Positions 16,094-24,971 of a stretch of 64,000 bases of DNA are shown piece after piece. The position numbers and the translations under genes are program-made. Location: assembly GCA_023394615.1 (NCBI GenBank), contig JAEXAI010000016.1, forward strand, positions 1 to 64,000, written 5' to 3'. This DNA comes from Actinomycetes bacterium. Lineage in GTDB: Bacteria > Actinomycetota > Coriobacteriia > Coriobacteriales > Eggerthellaceae. The notes under the pieces are model-generated. The model did no database searches, had not been told where the DNA came from, and saw only the letters and a list, made by a program, of their open reading frames with translations. The first letter of the stretch is position 1; every line of letters starts with the position of its first letter.

Positions 16094-16645
16094 CTACTTC
16101 GCCAATGTTTTGAAGTCGATGATCTTCGCCTGATGCGGTTTGATACCGTGCTCGGCCAAATCTTCAGCAAAGGCTTTGGCTGGGACAACGTAGTCTTTGC
16201 GCGTGGGGCAGTGGGCGATCATGTGGTCGTTTATCCGTGAATATATGTGGCGTTGGAACGGATCTTCGTCGCTGAAGCTATTGGGCCACAGGTCTTCTAT
16301 CGCACGGTTCATGCTGGCTACCGGCTTTCTGCCGTGCGTTTTCGTGACGACAATCGGCCCGGCAGCCGCGAAGTAGTCTTCTATCTGCTCAGACGTGAAC
16401 TTGCTGCATTCCATGGCAACGCGTATTGCCTGGGCCGTCTGGTCTTCCCAATGCTTCCACTTGGCACCCGTCATGCGTGACATTGCGCAAAAGTGGTTCG
16501 ATGAATTCACCGCAACCAGCAGCTTTAGACCTTGTATTTCCGCACGATGCACTTCCCAGCAAAAGAACAAGTCGGGAGTGTCGCCGTACTCCGGTGCTTT
16601 CAGCTTTAAAAATTTCTGCAACGGTATGGTTATTCCAAATTCCAT
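16094..16645 (-). CDS. DUF6933 family protein
   Basis: A 183-residue soluble protein of unknown function. Features consistent with DUF6933: an opening L-Q-K-F-L-K-L, then W-E-V-H-R-A-E-I-Q-G-L-K-L-L-V-A-V-N-S-S-N-H-F in two short pieces (a strand-turn-strand and V-N motif) and a Gly-Pro region before T-K-T-H-G-R-K. I prefer ATG 16645, which brings the family's N-terminus into place and has AGGATCGAG upstream; a longer frame starts at 16699. It converges with the three-Cys gene with only about 50 bases between stops. It may be the right edge of the island. Confidence 0.6.
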   Translation of the reverse strand: MEFGITIPLQKFLKLKAPEYGDTPDLFFCWEVHRAEIQGLKLLVAVNSSNHFCAMSRMTGAKWKHWEDQTAQAIRVAMECSKFTSEQIEDYFAAAGPIVVTKTHGRKPVASMNRAIEDLWPNSFSDEDPFQRHIYSRINDHMIAHCPTRKDYVVPAKAFAEDLAEHGIKPHQAKIIDFKTLAK

Positions 16646-16922
16646 GTGTACTCGATCCTGGCTTGCTAATGCGAAAATGTTGCTTCGATTATAGGGCAAT
16701 AACTACTTCAAGGAATCATTTTAGTTAGATCGCGAGAACCGTATATGAAACCGCATTGTTCAAATCGTCCCAGAACAAGGGCAAATGGGTATTTTCGTAC
16801 GCAGCATCACTGATTACGAGCTGGATCATTTTTCTACCCTGGAGGCTATCATTACCACTATGCAACGTGACCTGAATATATGTCACTTTACATATCTACT
16901 GCAGCATCGCCTCTTCGCTTCA

Positions 16923-18296
16923 TCAGTCGAGGTTTACGCCCTTGGTTTCTTTTCCGAGCGCGCAAACCGCAACGGCCACGATAACGAATACGCCGGTCAG
17001 CACCAAAAAGACAGTCTGGAATCCTTGTTGTGATCCGGAAGACCCATACAGCACCGGCACAATCATGGGTGCGATGAACGCGCCGATACGGCCGAATGCG
17101 GAAGCGTAACCGCCGCCAGCCCCGCGAATGTGGGTAGGGTATTGCTCCGGCGTGTAAGAATAGATGCAGCCCCATGTGCCCAGTGAGAAAAAGTACAGCA
17201 AGCAGCCTGCTACGAGTATCATCGTGGTTGAGCCCGCTTGGCCAAACATCCATGCAGATGCAGCAGTGCCTAAAAGGAAGATCACCAGCACGGGCTTGCG
17301 TCCCAGTTTTTCGATTAGGTAGGCTGCGGTAAAATACCCTGGTAGCTGGGCGATGCACATGATGAGCGTGAACCCGAAGCTTTTTACGAGGTCATATCCT
17401 TGTGCGACCAGCAGCGATGGTGTCCACAGCACAAATCCGTAATAGCCCAGATTCACTCCGAACCAGAGTATCCAAATCATGATGGTGGCACGCCGGTAGC
17501 GCTTCGAGAACAAAGTGGCGAAAGCCCTCGCCGGTCCCATTTGCGCTGGTGCCTCGCTGTTTTCCGTGCTTGCAGTGACGGTAGTAGCCTCGGCGTCGCT
17601 TTTTGCCGTTTCGGCGCCTTCAGCCGAATCTATTGCGTCTGCCTGCTTTTCCATGGCAGTCACTATCTTGTCAGCCTCATCGTGTTTTCCCACCGAGTCC
17701 AGATAGCGGGGAGATTCTGGCAGCATGAATCGCAAAAGCGCCGCAAACAATGCCGGTACCGCTCCGATGAAAAAAGCGATACGCCAGCCATAAGCAGGAA
17801 TAGCCAGATAAGCCACTAAAGATGCGATAATCCAGCCCCACGCCCAGAAACTCTCTATCAGCACGACATTGCGCCCGCGCGAGCGCAGCGGCGAAAACTC
17901 GCTGACCATCGTGGTGACCACTGGCAGCTCTCCGCCCAAACCTAGACCGGTGATGAATCGGAACACCAGCAGCATCTCGTAATTGGTGGAAAGGCCGCAC
18001 AGAGCGCTTCCTGCGCTGAATATCAGCAGCGTCACCAACACAATGGAGCGTCTGCCGAACCTGTCAGACAGAAAGCCCGCTAAAAGCGCGCCTACAAACA
18101 TACCCACCACACCGGCACTGGCTAAAAACCCCAGTTGGGAAGATGTCAAAACCCATTCGCGCCCGATGGAAGCAATCACGCCTGATACCATGCCTTGGTC
18201 CATTGCGTCGAACATCAATCCGATGCCCGCAATCACAATTACCTTACGCATAAACGGAGTCATTGGCAGGCGATCGATACGCTGTGAGATATTCAT
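16923..18296 (-). CDS. MFS transporter, sugar/aromatic-acid:H+ symporter type
   Basis: About 457 residues with 12 predicted membrane helices. Signatures of the sugar porter/AAHS group are present: G-x-x-x-D-R-x-G-R-R between helices 2 and 3 (G-F-L-S-D-R-F-G-R-R), R-F-x-T-G-L-G-L-G-G-E-L-P in helix 4, the central P-E-S-P-R-Y-L and a second loop motif E-K-L-G-R-K-P. The cytoplasmic loop between helices 6 and 7 is enlarged by an Ala/Thr/Glu-rich stretch. ATG 18296 was chosen because the following residues (N-I-S-Q-R-I-D-R-L) are the usual start; a longer frame opens at 18395. The substrate is unknown. The tetR gene upstream on the same strand probably controls it. Confidence 0.8.
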   Translation of the reverse strand: MNISQRIDRLPMTPFMRKVIVIAGIGLMFDAMDQGMVSGVIASIGREWVLTSSQLGFLASAGVVGMFVGALLAGFLSDRFGRRSIVLVTLLIFSAGSALCGLSTNYEMLLVFRFITGLGLGGELPVVTTMVSEFSPLRSRGRNVVLIESFWAWGWIIASLVAYLAIPAYGWRIAFFIGAVPALFAALLRFMLPESPRYLDSVGKHDEADKIVTAMEKQADAIDSAEGAETAKSDAEATTVTASTENSEAPAQMGPARAFATLFSKRYRRATIMIWILWFGVNLGYYGFVLWTPSLLVAQGYDLVKSFGFTLIMCIAQLPGYFTAAYLIEKLGRKPVLVIFLLGTAASAWMFGQAGSTTMILVAGCLLYFFSLGTWGCIYSYTPEQYPTHIRGAGGGYASAFGRIGAFIAPMIVPVLYGSSGSQQGFQTVFLVLTGVFVIVAVAVCALGKETKGVNLD

Positions 18297-18488
18297 TGCA
18301 AAGCTTTCTGTGGTCGCAGTCGAGTCTGAAGTTCTGCTGAGCAGCGCACACATAAAGTCGCAGGCAGCATCAGGTTCGAAATTGTACCTGTTCAAGGCAT
18401 TGACTTGTTTATGTAAAGGTCGTCGGTCTGTTTATTCGGGGACGGGGGAGAGAAAGCAGCATGAGCCGTGTGTCCACCAGCGCGCAGC

Positions 18489-19133
18489 TCAGTAACCGCT
18501 CGGTTGTTCGGGCCATGGGGGAGGCTGCATTTCCTTCATGTCCAGATGCAGCGTTTGCTCGATCACCTTGGCAATGCACTTATCGGTTATTCCGGGATAA
18601 GCTTTCATCAGGCCAGCAATGCCGAACAGCAGCGAGCAGAACATTTCGGGCACACAATCGATGTCAATGCTGCGATAGGCCGTGTATTCCGGCACGATGA
18701 AATTCTGTATGCATTCGACCGATTTTAAAACTGCACGAGTAGCGAATTCGTCGCGGCGGCCCAGCTCTTCCAAAACGTCTATCATCGCACGTGGCGCGCC
18801 ATTTGCATCGTAGAGAGTCCGGCGAAACGTCGCTACGCATTTTTCCAGTTCAGCTGGAGTTTCCCCGAAAGCGCGAAGCTCGTTCCAAGTTGAAACGCTT
18901 TCCACGATGTCTTCTACATAGTCGTCAAGCACAGCTTCGGTAATGGCCGCTTTGTCGGGAAAGTAATAGTAGATTGACGGCCGCGAGATTTTGGCCGCGC
19001 GTGCGATATCCGCAAGGCTTGTAGCAGCGACACCGTTGCGCTCGTAGAGCGCGCGGGCTGTCAGCATGATGTCACCGGCGCACCCCTGCAGTCGCTGGCT
19101 GGTGCGTATGCATCTGATCACGCTATGGTTCAT
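18489..19133 (-). CDS. TetR/AcrR family transcriptional regulator
   Basis: About 214 residues. The N-terminal DNA-binding domain is clear: A-R-A-L-Y-E-R-N-G-V-A-A-T-S-L-A-D-I-A and S-R-P-S-I-Y-Y-Y-F-P-D-K, the classic TetR helix-turn-helix and following helix. The C-terminal ligand domain has no recognisable specificity. It lies just upstream of the MFS gene on the same strand, with about 190 bases between, suggesting local control of the carrier. ATG 19133 starts with N-H-S-V-I; another ATG lies five codons upstream. Confidence 0.85.
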   Translation of the reverse strand: MNHSVIRCIRTSQRLQGCAGDIMLTARALYERNGVAATSLADIARAAKISRPSIYYYFPDKAAITEAVLDDYVEDIVESVSTWNELRAFGETPAELEKCVATFRRTLYDANGAPRAMIDVLEELGRRDEFATRAVLKSVECIQNFIVPEYTAYRSIDIDCVPEMFCSLLFGIAGLMKAYPGITDKCIAKVIEQTLHLDMKEMQPPPWPEQPSGY

Positions 19134-19177
19134 ACGGTCATCACCCACGTTTTCGTGCTCGCTTTCTTAAAATAGGT

Positions 19178-19210
19178 GCGGCCCCTTTCCGTCGAACCGA
19201 AAGGGGCCGC
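19178..19210 (-). terminator. Hairpin terminator after the DUF5692 gene
   Basis: GCGGCCCCTTTC (19178-19189) pairs with GAAAGGGGCCGC (19199-19210), 12-bp stem and nine-base loop. On the minus strand it follows the DUF5692 gene and precedes tetR; a TATTTT stretch lies just beyond. Confidence 0.65.
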
Positions 19211-19311
19211 TCATGAACGTATTGAACCTGAAAAGCAGTGGATCTGTCAACGCCTAAAGCTTAGTCGCTTGCGTGCTTGGGCCCAGGGCTTTGTCGCTAG
19301 CGTGCTTAAGC

Positions 19312-20361
19312 CTACTGCTTGGCATGGGCGCGCGCGGGTTCTGCTGCCATAGCAACTGGCTTCCTGCGACCTTTTTCGTCCCAGACTGTTTCGTATCCGT
19401 ACTCTGCCAGGTTGTCCAGAGCAATTTGTCTCTGTGCTTCAGGCACGTCGATGTTATCCAAATACACGCTTCGAAACTGCGGATGGTCCACGTAGAGCTC
19501 TTGCTTGAACGGGTTGCGTTTCTTTATCACGATAGTGCGCAGTTGGTAGACGAACACGCCGATATTGAAGATGAGTGCGATGACGGAAATTGTCATATGC
19601 GCTGCTGGATTGTTCGTCGAGTGCACCACAAACGATGGGTCCAAGAAAAACCAAGGCACGGTCATGGTGACAATCATGTTCACTGCCAGGGTCCTCACAC
19701 GATGCTGCGCGTAGACGCCGCGTTTGATGAAAAATGCGGGAATGGTGCACGCCAGCAGCAAAACCAAGCCGCAATACATCGATCGATCCGACACACTGTT
19801 ATAAGTGTAGGCGAAGTTCCACAAGTCATAGCCGATAATCCAGAACCATAGCATGTCGGGCCACACATAGTCTTTTTTCTTCCCGCGGCTTACGATGATG
19901 CCGAAAAATCCGCAGATGCAAAGCGCGTTCAGTATGCCGGCTATGCCATTGATCACATTCCACGGCCCACCGACTACCATGTATCCATCTACCATGCCCA
20001 CGGTGCCTGTGAGTTGGAAATCGCGAATCGACGCTTCCAGAATATTTATAGCAAATATGATCGGCGGTATGCACACCAGATATTTTTTCTGAAAGGTGGG
20101 GAAGTACACGATCAGCCATCCGAATATCGCTCCCGCCAAACACGAATAGGTTTTCACCCACTGGAACCACGTACCGGCGCCTGTGCCCTCAACGGCGGTG
20201 TGGGGCCACACGAAAATCGTGAGCACAATCGGTAATGCGATAAAAATCGCTGCGCCCACCCATTTGTTCAATCGCGACAATTCGTTCATTCCTATCAGGA
20301 ATACCAAATAGGCAATCACGCTCGCGAAAGCAGTGATTGAAAGCGGTTCGTAGAAAAACAT
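19312..20361 (-). CDS. DUF5692 family membrane protein
   Basis: A 349-residue integral membrane protein with about ten hydrophobic segments spread over the first 280 residues and a soluble C-terminal tail (F-K-Q-E-L-Y-V-D-H-P onward). Recognisable stretches are W-x-x-V-I-N-G-I-A-G-I-L-N and W-F-W-I-I-G-Y-D-L-W-N-F-A-Y-T-Y-N, which I associate with DUF5692. ATG 20361 has GGAGG seven bases upstream; the longer frame from 20409 is less likely. Function unknown. It is monocistronic with its own terminator. Confidence 0.7.
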   Translation of the reverse strand: MFFYEPLSITAFASVIAYLVFLIGMNELSRLNKWVGAAIFIALPIVLTIFVWPHTAVEGTGAGTWFQWVKTYSCLAGAIFGWLIVYFPTFQKKYLVCIPPIIFAINILEASIRDFQLTGTVGMVDGYMVVGGPWNVINGIAGILNALCICGFFGIIVSRGKKKDYVWPDMLWFWIIGYDLWNFAYTYNSVSDRSMYCGLVLLLACTIPAFFIKRGVYAQHRVRTLAVNMIVTMTVPWFFLDPSFVVHSTNNPAAHMTISVIALIFNIGVFVYQLRTIVIKKRNPFKQELYVDHPQFRSVYLDNIDVPEAQRQIALDNLAEYGYETVWDEKGRRKPVAMAAEPARAHAKQ

Positions 20362-20508
20362 CGTGGCCTCCTTCGTTGCCGACGTTTCATTGCGGCCCGA
20401 TAGTAACAAAGGAGATTCAATCAGTATTGACGTTTGACCCTTGAAACGTCAGATAAGGGGCTCGGAAAGCGGGGAAGACTATTCCGAGAAGGAAAAAGCT
20501 ATTCAAGA

Positions 20509-20723
20509 CTCGAGTTGTGGGAGGGAAAATCACCTAGAAAATCGCGGTTTGCGTCTTTTTCGCTGGTGGTAAATGCGAATCTATAAATTCAGTTTCACAA
20601 GCGATGCTGTGAACAGGCTATATCTCACCAGCATATTCTTTGCATGTGACGCTCTATATCCAATCGCTCGATAAAAGACGCAAACCGGCGATTACTAGGC
20701 CTATTTACTCTCCCGAACTCGAG
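20509..20723. mobile_element. MITE-like element with about 50-bp imperfect inverted ends
   Basis: The left arm (20509-20559) and the reverse complement of the right arm (20673-20723) share CTCGAGTT at the tip, CCTAG, AATCGC and a perfect 14-bp inner block, GGTTTGCGTCTTTT. The spacer is about 113 bases with no coding capacity. The size and arrangement suggest a non-autonomous miniature element; no transposase and no clear target duplication was seen. Confidence 0.6.
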
Positions 20724-21021
20724 AGTTGATCGCGAAAGAGTTCCAAAAGGCAGTTGAGGTGGAAAATTATGGGCAGATGTGTTTTAAGGCAGAGAAAGGT
20801 TGAATCACATTACGCTGAGAAGACTTGGGATCCGGGAAACACCCTATTTATGCAAAGTGACTCATATAAGTTACCGTTCGCCGTTGTGTTCAAACCGCTC
20901 GCTACGCTACTTATAAGCATAAGGAATATGCCGAAAAACACCCTCTATTCGTGGTCGTGACCATTAACAAGAATATAGTGCCGTTTACACGTAGGCTGTA
21001 CGTGAGAGTGCAAGGTAGATA
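20724..21021. other. Intergenic stretch between MITE-like element and promoter
   Basis: A 68-codon frame (20754-20960) has no convincing ribosome-binding site or motif. Nothing else is supported. Confidence 0.35.
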
Positions 21022-21049
21022 TTGACGGTCGAATACGACCTGCTACTAT
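21022..21049 (+). promoter_or_regulatory. Promoter of the small surface-protein gene
   Basis: TTGACG (21022-21027), a 16-base spacer containing a GTCG/CGAC dyad, and TACTAT (21044-21049) preceded by TGC (extended -10). The leader is about 130 bases to the ATG at 21184. Confidence 0.5.
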
Positions 21050-21183
21050 ATGTAGGAGCTACATCGATGTAATTTGTGAATGGGACTACATAATTATCTT
21101 TTCATTCTTCCATCGTTGCAGACATTGTGATACAGTTAGTCAAGTTGATAAAGCCAAGTTCTAACAACCAAAATGGGTAGGAA

Positions 21184-21714
21184 ATGAAGAAGAAATTAGT
21201 AGCAGCCTTGTTTGCAGCAATGCTGTTAGTAGCGCTGCCGACCATGGCATTCGCCGCTGACAGCCCCACTGGCACTTCAGCAACGGGCGGAAACGGGTCT
21301 GCAACATGGACCACTGGCATTGGCTCAGATTTGGTAATCTCAGACGGCACCACGAATGGTCTGGGTACCTACGATGTGTACTTCACCAATGGTGCGACTA
21401 CTGGCTTCGGTACGATGACGCTGACTTTCAGCGGTCTCGACCAGTACAATGGTCAGAACGTGAATATCCTTTGCAACCACTCTGATGGCACGACTGAGTC
21501 TTGGACGAAGACCGTTGTTAATGGTTCTGTGTCCGTTTCTGTGACGAAGCTCAGCACGTTCACCATCTCTTTGGCGAATGGCAAAGCAGCTTCCTCGGCT
21601 GCAACCTCTCCGAAGACTGGTGTTGACATGGGTCTGTTGGCCGTGGGCACTGGCGCTCTGGTAATCGTTGCGAGCGGCGTGTACGTGGCAATGCGCAAGC
21701 AGAACCAGCGTTAA
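21184..21714 (+). CDS. Small sortase-anchored surface protein
   Basis: A 176-residue exported protein. A signal peptide (K-K-K-L-V-A-A-L-F-A-A-M-L-L-V) is cleaved after A-F-A-A, about residue 23. A Thr/Gly-rich beta-type domain of about 110 residues contains a single Cys. The C-terminus has S-P-K-T-G-V-D, an 18-residue hydrophobic span and R-K-Q-N-Q-R, a cell-wall sorting signal in which Ser replaces the Leu of LPxTG. GGGTAGGA precedes the ATG. A terminator separates it from the class B sortase downstream, its probable anchoring enzyme. The role of the domain is unknown. Confidence 0.8.
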   Translation: MKKKLVAALFAAMLLVALPTMAFAADSPTGTSATGGNGSATWTTGIGSDLVISDGTTNGLGTYDVYFTNGATTGFGTMTLTFSGLDQYNGQNVNILCNHSDGTTESWTKTVVNGSVSVSVTKLSTFTISLANGKAASSAATSPKTGVDMGLLAVGTGALVIVASGVYVAMRKQNQR

Positions 21715-21735
21715 ATCGCTAAACATTGTTAACGG

Positions 21736-21768
21736 AAGACCCGCCTCTGTCTAGAGGTGGGTCTTTTC
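21736..21768 (+). terminator. Intrinsic terminator after the surface-protein gene
   Basis: AAGACCCGCCTCT (21736-21748) pairs with AGAGGTGGGTCTT (21753-21765) with one G-T wobble, followed by TTTTC. It partly insulates the sortase gene from its substrate gene. Confidence 0.8.
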
Positions 21769-21789
21769 TTTGATACGAGGTATTTCTTC

Positions 21790-22677
21790 ATGTCTGAAAA
21801 AACAGGAAAGCACGCACAGCCGTCTTCAAGCGATGAGGATCGCATCAGTACTGCTGATGCAAGCAAATCCGCCCCTTCGTCCCTCTCTTCCACATCCTCA
21901 AATGGCAAAAACAAAAGCAAGCTGAAGCCGATTTTCATTGTATTGGTTATCATCATCATTGCTTGCTTGTGCGTGATGGGCTACAACTGGTACCAGCAAT
22001 CGCAAGCCGCCTCTAAAACCAGCGAACCGATTGTTCCAGAGGAAACCAGCGAGCCTGCACAAGAGCAGACTGTGCAGTTGGTGAACAACCCAATCGACTT
22101 CACAACGCTGCGGGAACAATACCCCGATACGGTAGGTTGGATATCCGTGCCAGACACGAAAGTGAACTACCAAGTAGTGCGCAGCACGACCGATGATGGT
22201 TTCTACCTTGATCGCGATGTCGACGGAAATCAGACGGTTGCGGGTGCAATCTATATGGAAATGGCAAATGATCCTCAATTTTTGGATTACGTGACCGTGC
22301 TGTATGGACATTGCCTGCAAACGGACGCTATGTTTACCACGCTGCACTACTTCGAAGACCAAGCTTTCTTCGACAGTCATCCATCGTTTTACATCTATAC
22401 CCCAGGTCATATACTTACCTACACCATCGTTTCGGCTTTCAACTATGATGATCGCCACATTCTGAATTCCTTCCAATTCAGCGACCCGGCTGTACGCTTG
22501 AGCTATTACGCCATGCTGCAGAATCCGGATTCGTTGGTGGTTAACAAACGCTCTGGCGTGCAGATGACAGCCGACAGCAAAATAGTACAATTGAGCACCT
22601 GTTTATCAGGTTATAGTTACGACAATCAACGTTATATAGTCACCGGAGTTTTAACCAATGACCAACTCACCTATTAA
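21790..22677 (+). CDS. srtB: Class B sortase
   Basis: A 295-residue transpeptidase anchoring surface proteins to peptidoglycan. An N-terminal Ser/Lys-rich cytoplasmic part is followed by one membrane anchor (I-F-I-V-L-V-I-I-I-I-A-C-L-C-V). The catalytic domain has I-S-V-P-D-T-K-V-N-Y, Y-G-H (catalytic His), L-S-T-C (catalytic Cys) and N-Q-R-Y-I-V (catalytic Arg), in the order and spacing of class B enzymes. ATG 21790 was chosen because the longer frame would begin inside the terminator. Its 3' end overlaps the LCP gene by 20 bases. The likely substrate is the S-P-K-T-G protein just upstream. Confidence 0.88.
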   Translation: MSEKTGKHAQPSSSDEDRISTADASKSAPSSLSSTSSNGKNKSKLKPIFIVLVIIIIACLCVMGYNWYQQSQAASKTSEPIVPEETSEPAQEQTVQLVNNPIDFTTLREQYPDTVGWISVPDTKVNYQVVRSTTDDGFYLDRDVDGNQTVAGAIYMEMANDPQFLDYVTVLYGHCLQTDAMFTTLHYFEDQAFFDSHPSFYIYTPGHILTYTIVSAFNYDDRHILNSFQFSDPAVRLSYYAMLQNPDSLVVNKRSGVQMTADSKIVQLSTCLSGYSYDNQRYIVTGVLTNDQLTY

Positions 22678-23839
22678 GCCCAATAACTCAGGCGCGCATT
22701 CCAAAAGCAACGACGGATCCGCATATCGTAAAGGCGCTGTAGTGCCCGATAGCCTAGATTCCATCGAACCTGCTGCCGATTTGCCCGAGCAGGAAGTCAT
22801 ACGTGTTCGCAAGCGCCGCAAAAAAAGGATGTCCACCAAAAAGCGGGTCGTTTTGACGGTTGTCTTAGCGATTCTAGCCGCTCTTCTGATTGGCGGTATT
22901 GCATTTGCTGTTTCTGTCAATCAGGCAGCGAAAAATGCGACGGACTATAGCGATGCTGATATTTCGTCGCCAGAAAACACTGTTTCATATTCATCTGGCA
23001 AGACTGTCGAACACAACGGTCACACCTATCAGCTGAACGAAAACATCGTGAGCATTGTGTTTATGGGCGTTGATAAAACGAATCTGGATAACAATTCAGG
23101 CAACGCGCCGGGGCAAGCCGACGCCATCATGGTGGTAGCTTTGGATACGACGACGGGCAAGGTGAACATCATCGCTGTGCCGCGTGACAGTATGGTGGAT
23201 GTGAGCACGTCAGGACCGCAGGGCTCATATGCCGGCGTGGCGAAAATGCAGCTGTGCCTCGCCTACAACTACGGTAATAGCGATGCTACCTGCGCGCAAA
23301 ACGTGGTGAACTCGGTGCAGCGCACGCTCTACAACATGCCGATGAAGTATTATTTCGCGCTGGATGAAGGCGGCATCGGACCCATGTGCGACTCGATTGA
23401 CGGGGTCTCGCTTACCGCACTCGATACCATTCCAGGTACGCAGATCGTGCAAGGTCAAAATGTGATCTTGTTCGGCGATAACGCACTTCGCTACGTACAG
23501 TACCGCGATACGAGCCAGCTCGATTCTCCGCTGAACCGCCTGGCCCGCCAAGAGCAGTTCGTGCGTGCTTTCGCGCAGCAAGCTTTGTCGCAAGCGAAGG
23601 GCAATGTGGGAAATCTGTTGAACCTGTACAACACGGTCCTGGATTATTCCGACACGAACCTAGGTACCAGCGATTTCACGTATTTAGCGACCAACGTCGC
23701 CGGTAACGGTGTCTCTGATGTGCAGATGCACAGTCTGGACGGCACAATGGTGCAGGGCGAGAAGTATGGCGAATACAACCTGAATTCAGAGAGCGTGTAC
23801 CAGAGCGTGCTGGATGTGTATTACAACAAAGTGAGCTGA
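22658..23839 (+). CDS. LytR-CpsA-Psr (LCP) family phosphotransferase
   Basis: A 393-residue membrane-anchored enzyme that moves lipid-linked glycopolymers onto peptidoglycan or protein. A basic cytoplasmic N-terminus (R-K-R-R-K-K-R) is followed by one membrane span at about residues 65-88. The LCP core has F-M-G-V-D, A-D-A-I-M-V-V-A-L-D, A-V-P-R-D-S-M-V, D-G-V-S-L, A-L-R-Y-V-Q-Y-R and L-N-R-L-A-R-Q-E-Q-F, giving the Asp and Arg residues that hold the pyrophosphate. Translation overlaps the sortase gene, so anchoring and glycopolymer attachment are co-produced. Gene name not assigned because several LCP paralogues usually exist. Confidence 0.85.
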   Translation: MTNSPIKPNNSGAHSKSNDGSAYRKGAVVPDSLDSIEPAADLPEQEVIRVRKRRKKRMSTKKRVVLTVVLAILAALLIGGIAFAVSVNQAAKNATDYSDADISSPENTVSYSSGKTVEHNGHTYQLNENIVSIVFMGVDKTNLDNNSGNAPGQADAIMVVALDTTTGKVNIIAVPRDSMVDVSTSGPQGSYAGVAKMQLCLAYNYGNSDATCAQNVVNSVQRTLYNMPMKYYFALDEGGIGPMCDSIDGVSLTALDTIPGTQIVQGQNVILFGDNALRYVQYRDTSQLDSPLNRLARQEQFVRAFAQQALSQAKGNVGNLLNLYNTVLDYSDTNLGTSDFTYLATNVAGNGVSDVQMHSLDGTMVQGEKYGEYNLNSESVYQSVLDVYYNKVS

Positions 23840-23888
23840 TGATGTAAGGACTATATGCGCCTGCTGAAAAAGTTTCAAAATATTTCTT

Positions 23889-23916
23889 TTGCAAATGTGC
23901 GCTATTGTGCTATAGT
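23889..23916 (+). promoter_or_regulatory. Promoter of the T-box/ECF operon
   Basis: TTGCAA (23889-23894), 16-base spacer, TATAGT (23911-23916). Transcription would start at about 23923, just at the first paired region of the T-box leader. Confidence 0.6.
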
Positions 23917-23922
23917 CCTTTC

Positions 23923-24197
23923 AACAACTGAATAGCTGAAACCTTTGAAGCGAAAGTCAAGCCGAGAAAAGAGCTCACAGAGAGCGGGCGATGGTGAAAA
24001 TCCCGTAGTCACTGCTTGGTAAATGGTTCGCTGAGGGAAAAGGGAAAGGTCGCAAGGCTGAGTATCTGGACCGTGAGCCCGCGTAAGTGGCAGGAAATGT
24101 GTTGGCATTTCTGAAGAGGGTTTCTCGCGAAACCAAGTAAGGTGGCACCGCAGGTAATTTTGACCTGTCCTTATGTTTAAGGACAGGTCTTTTTTAT
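23923..24197 (+). promoter_or_regulatory. T-box riboswitch leader, probable Trp specifier
   Basis: The conserved T-box AAGGTGGCACCGC lies at 24139-24151. Stem I is closed by GCGGGC (23984-23989) with GCCCGC (24077-24082), and the candidate specifier on its 3' side is TGG (24067-24069), i.e. tRNA-Trp. A perfect 12-bp terminator (24162-24173 with 24178-24189 and a T run) follows. Uncharged tRNA would favour the antiterminator and switch on the downstream transporter operon. The specifier assignment is by position and fits the TrpP-like gene downstream. Confidence 0.85.
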
Positions 24198-24353
24198 TTC
24201 GCGGGACGCAATGCTTCGAGCGACATCGAATCAATTGCATCTGCTGGAGCTTTTATCGTGAGCGTTCCTTTCTATCAGCCGACGCTGGCAGCCAAGATAA
24301 GCCCGTGTGGGCAAAGACCGAGGCCAGAAGACCTCAAGAAAGGAAATGATCGA

Positions 24354-24933
24354 AATGGCAGAGCAAATCAAACGAGAGCTGAAAAACGATTCCAGTAAAA
24401 AGAACGGATTGGATATCAGTTCGCTTCTACTGGTAGCGGTACTTTTAGCATCAGGTGCGGTCCTGAAACTCACCGTTGGCAGCTTTATCAACTTTTTCGG
24501 GATGAAGCCGAATTTCATCATCGCAATGTATTGTCTGGCGATACTGCTGGTTCGCCCGAACATGTTGCAGGCAGGCATCATCGGACTTATCGCCGGCGCC
24601 GTATGCCAACTGCTTCCCGGCACACCGTATCTGAACTTCATCAGCGAGTTTCTAGGCGCGCTGACCATGGCTGCACTTCTGAAGGTGCCGCTGGGCAACC
24701 ACTCCAACATCAAAGCAGCTATTGCATCGTTTATCGCAACCGTGGTTTCAGGCGGCACATTTACCATCTGCCTGTTCCTGTTTTTGGGCGCCGCATCTTC
24801 TAGCCTAGTAGCCTATGTGCCCATTGTGTTGTGCACCGCATGCATCAACAGCGTGATGGTAACCGCCCTCTATGCGCCGCTTTCCCGCGTGTTGCATCGC
24901 GGCGAGTCTGCTTCGAGCGCTGTCAGCGCATAA
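24354..24933 (+). CDS. TrpP-like tryptophan transporter S component
   Basis: About 193 residues with five or six membrane helices. F-F-G-M-K-P-N-F-I-I-A-M-Y-C-L-A-I-L-L resembles the G-M-K-P-D block of Bacillus TrpP (YhaG), and the protein is followed by two ECF ATPase genes and a T component, so it should be the substrate-binding S subunit of an ECF-type tryptophan importer. The tRNA-Trp-type T-box upstream supports that substrate independently. The preferred ATG is 24354 (M-A-E-Q-I-K), just after AAAGGAAATGATCGAA; an ATG two codons upstream is possible. Confidence 0.75.
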
Positions 24934-24971
24934 CCCGATAAACGACGATTTCGGAAAGGGCCGATCCAACC

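Noticed and set aside
19257..19315. Imperfect direct repeat around GTCGCTxGCGTGCTT at the end of the DUF5692 gene
   Set aside because: Short and partly within the coding end; no functional context beyond possible local duplication.
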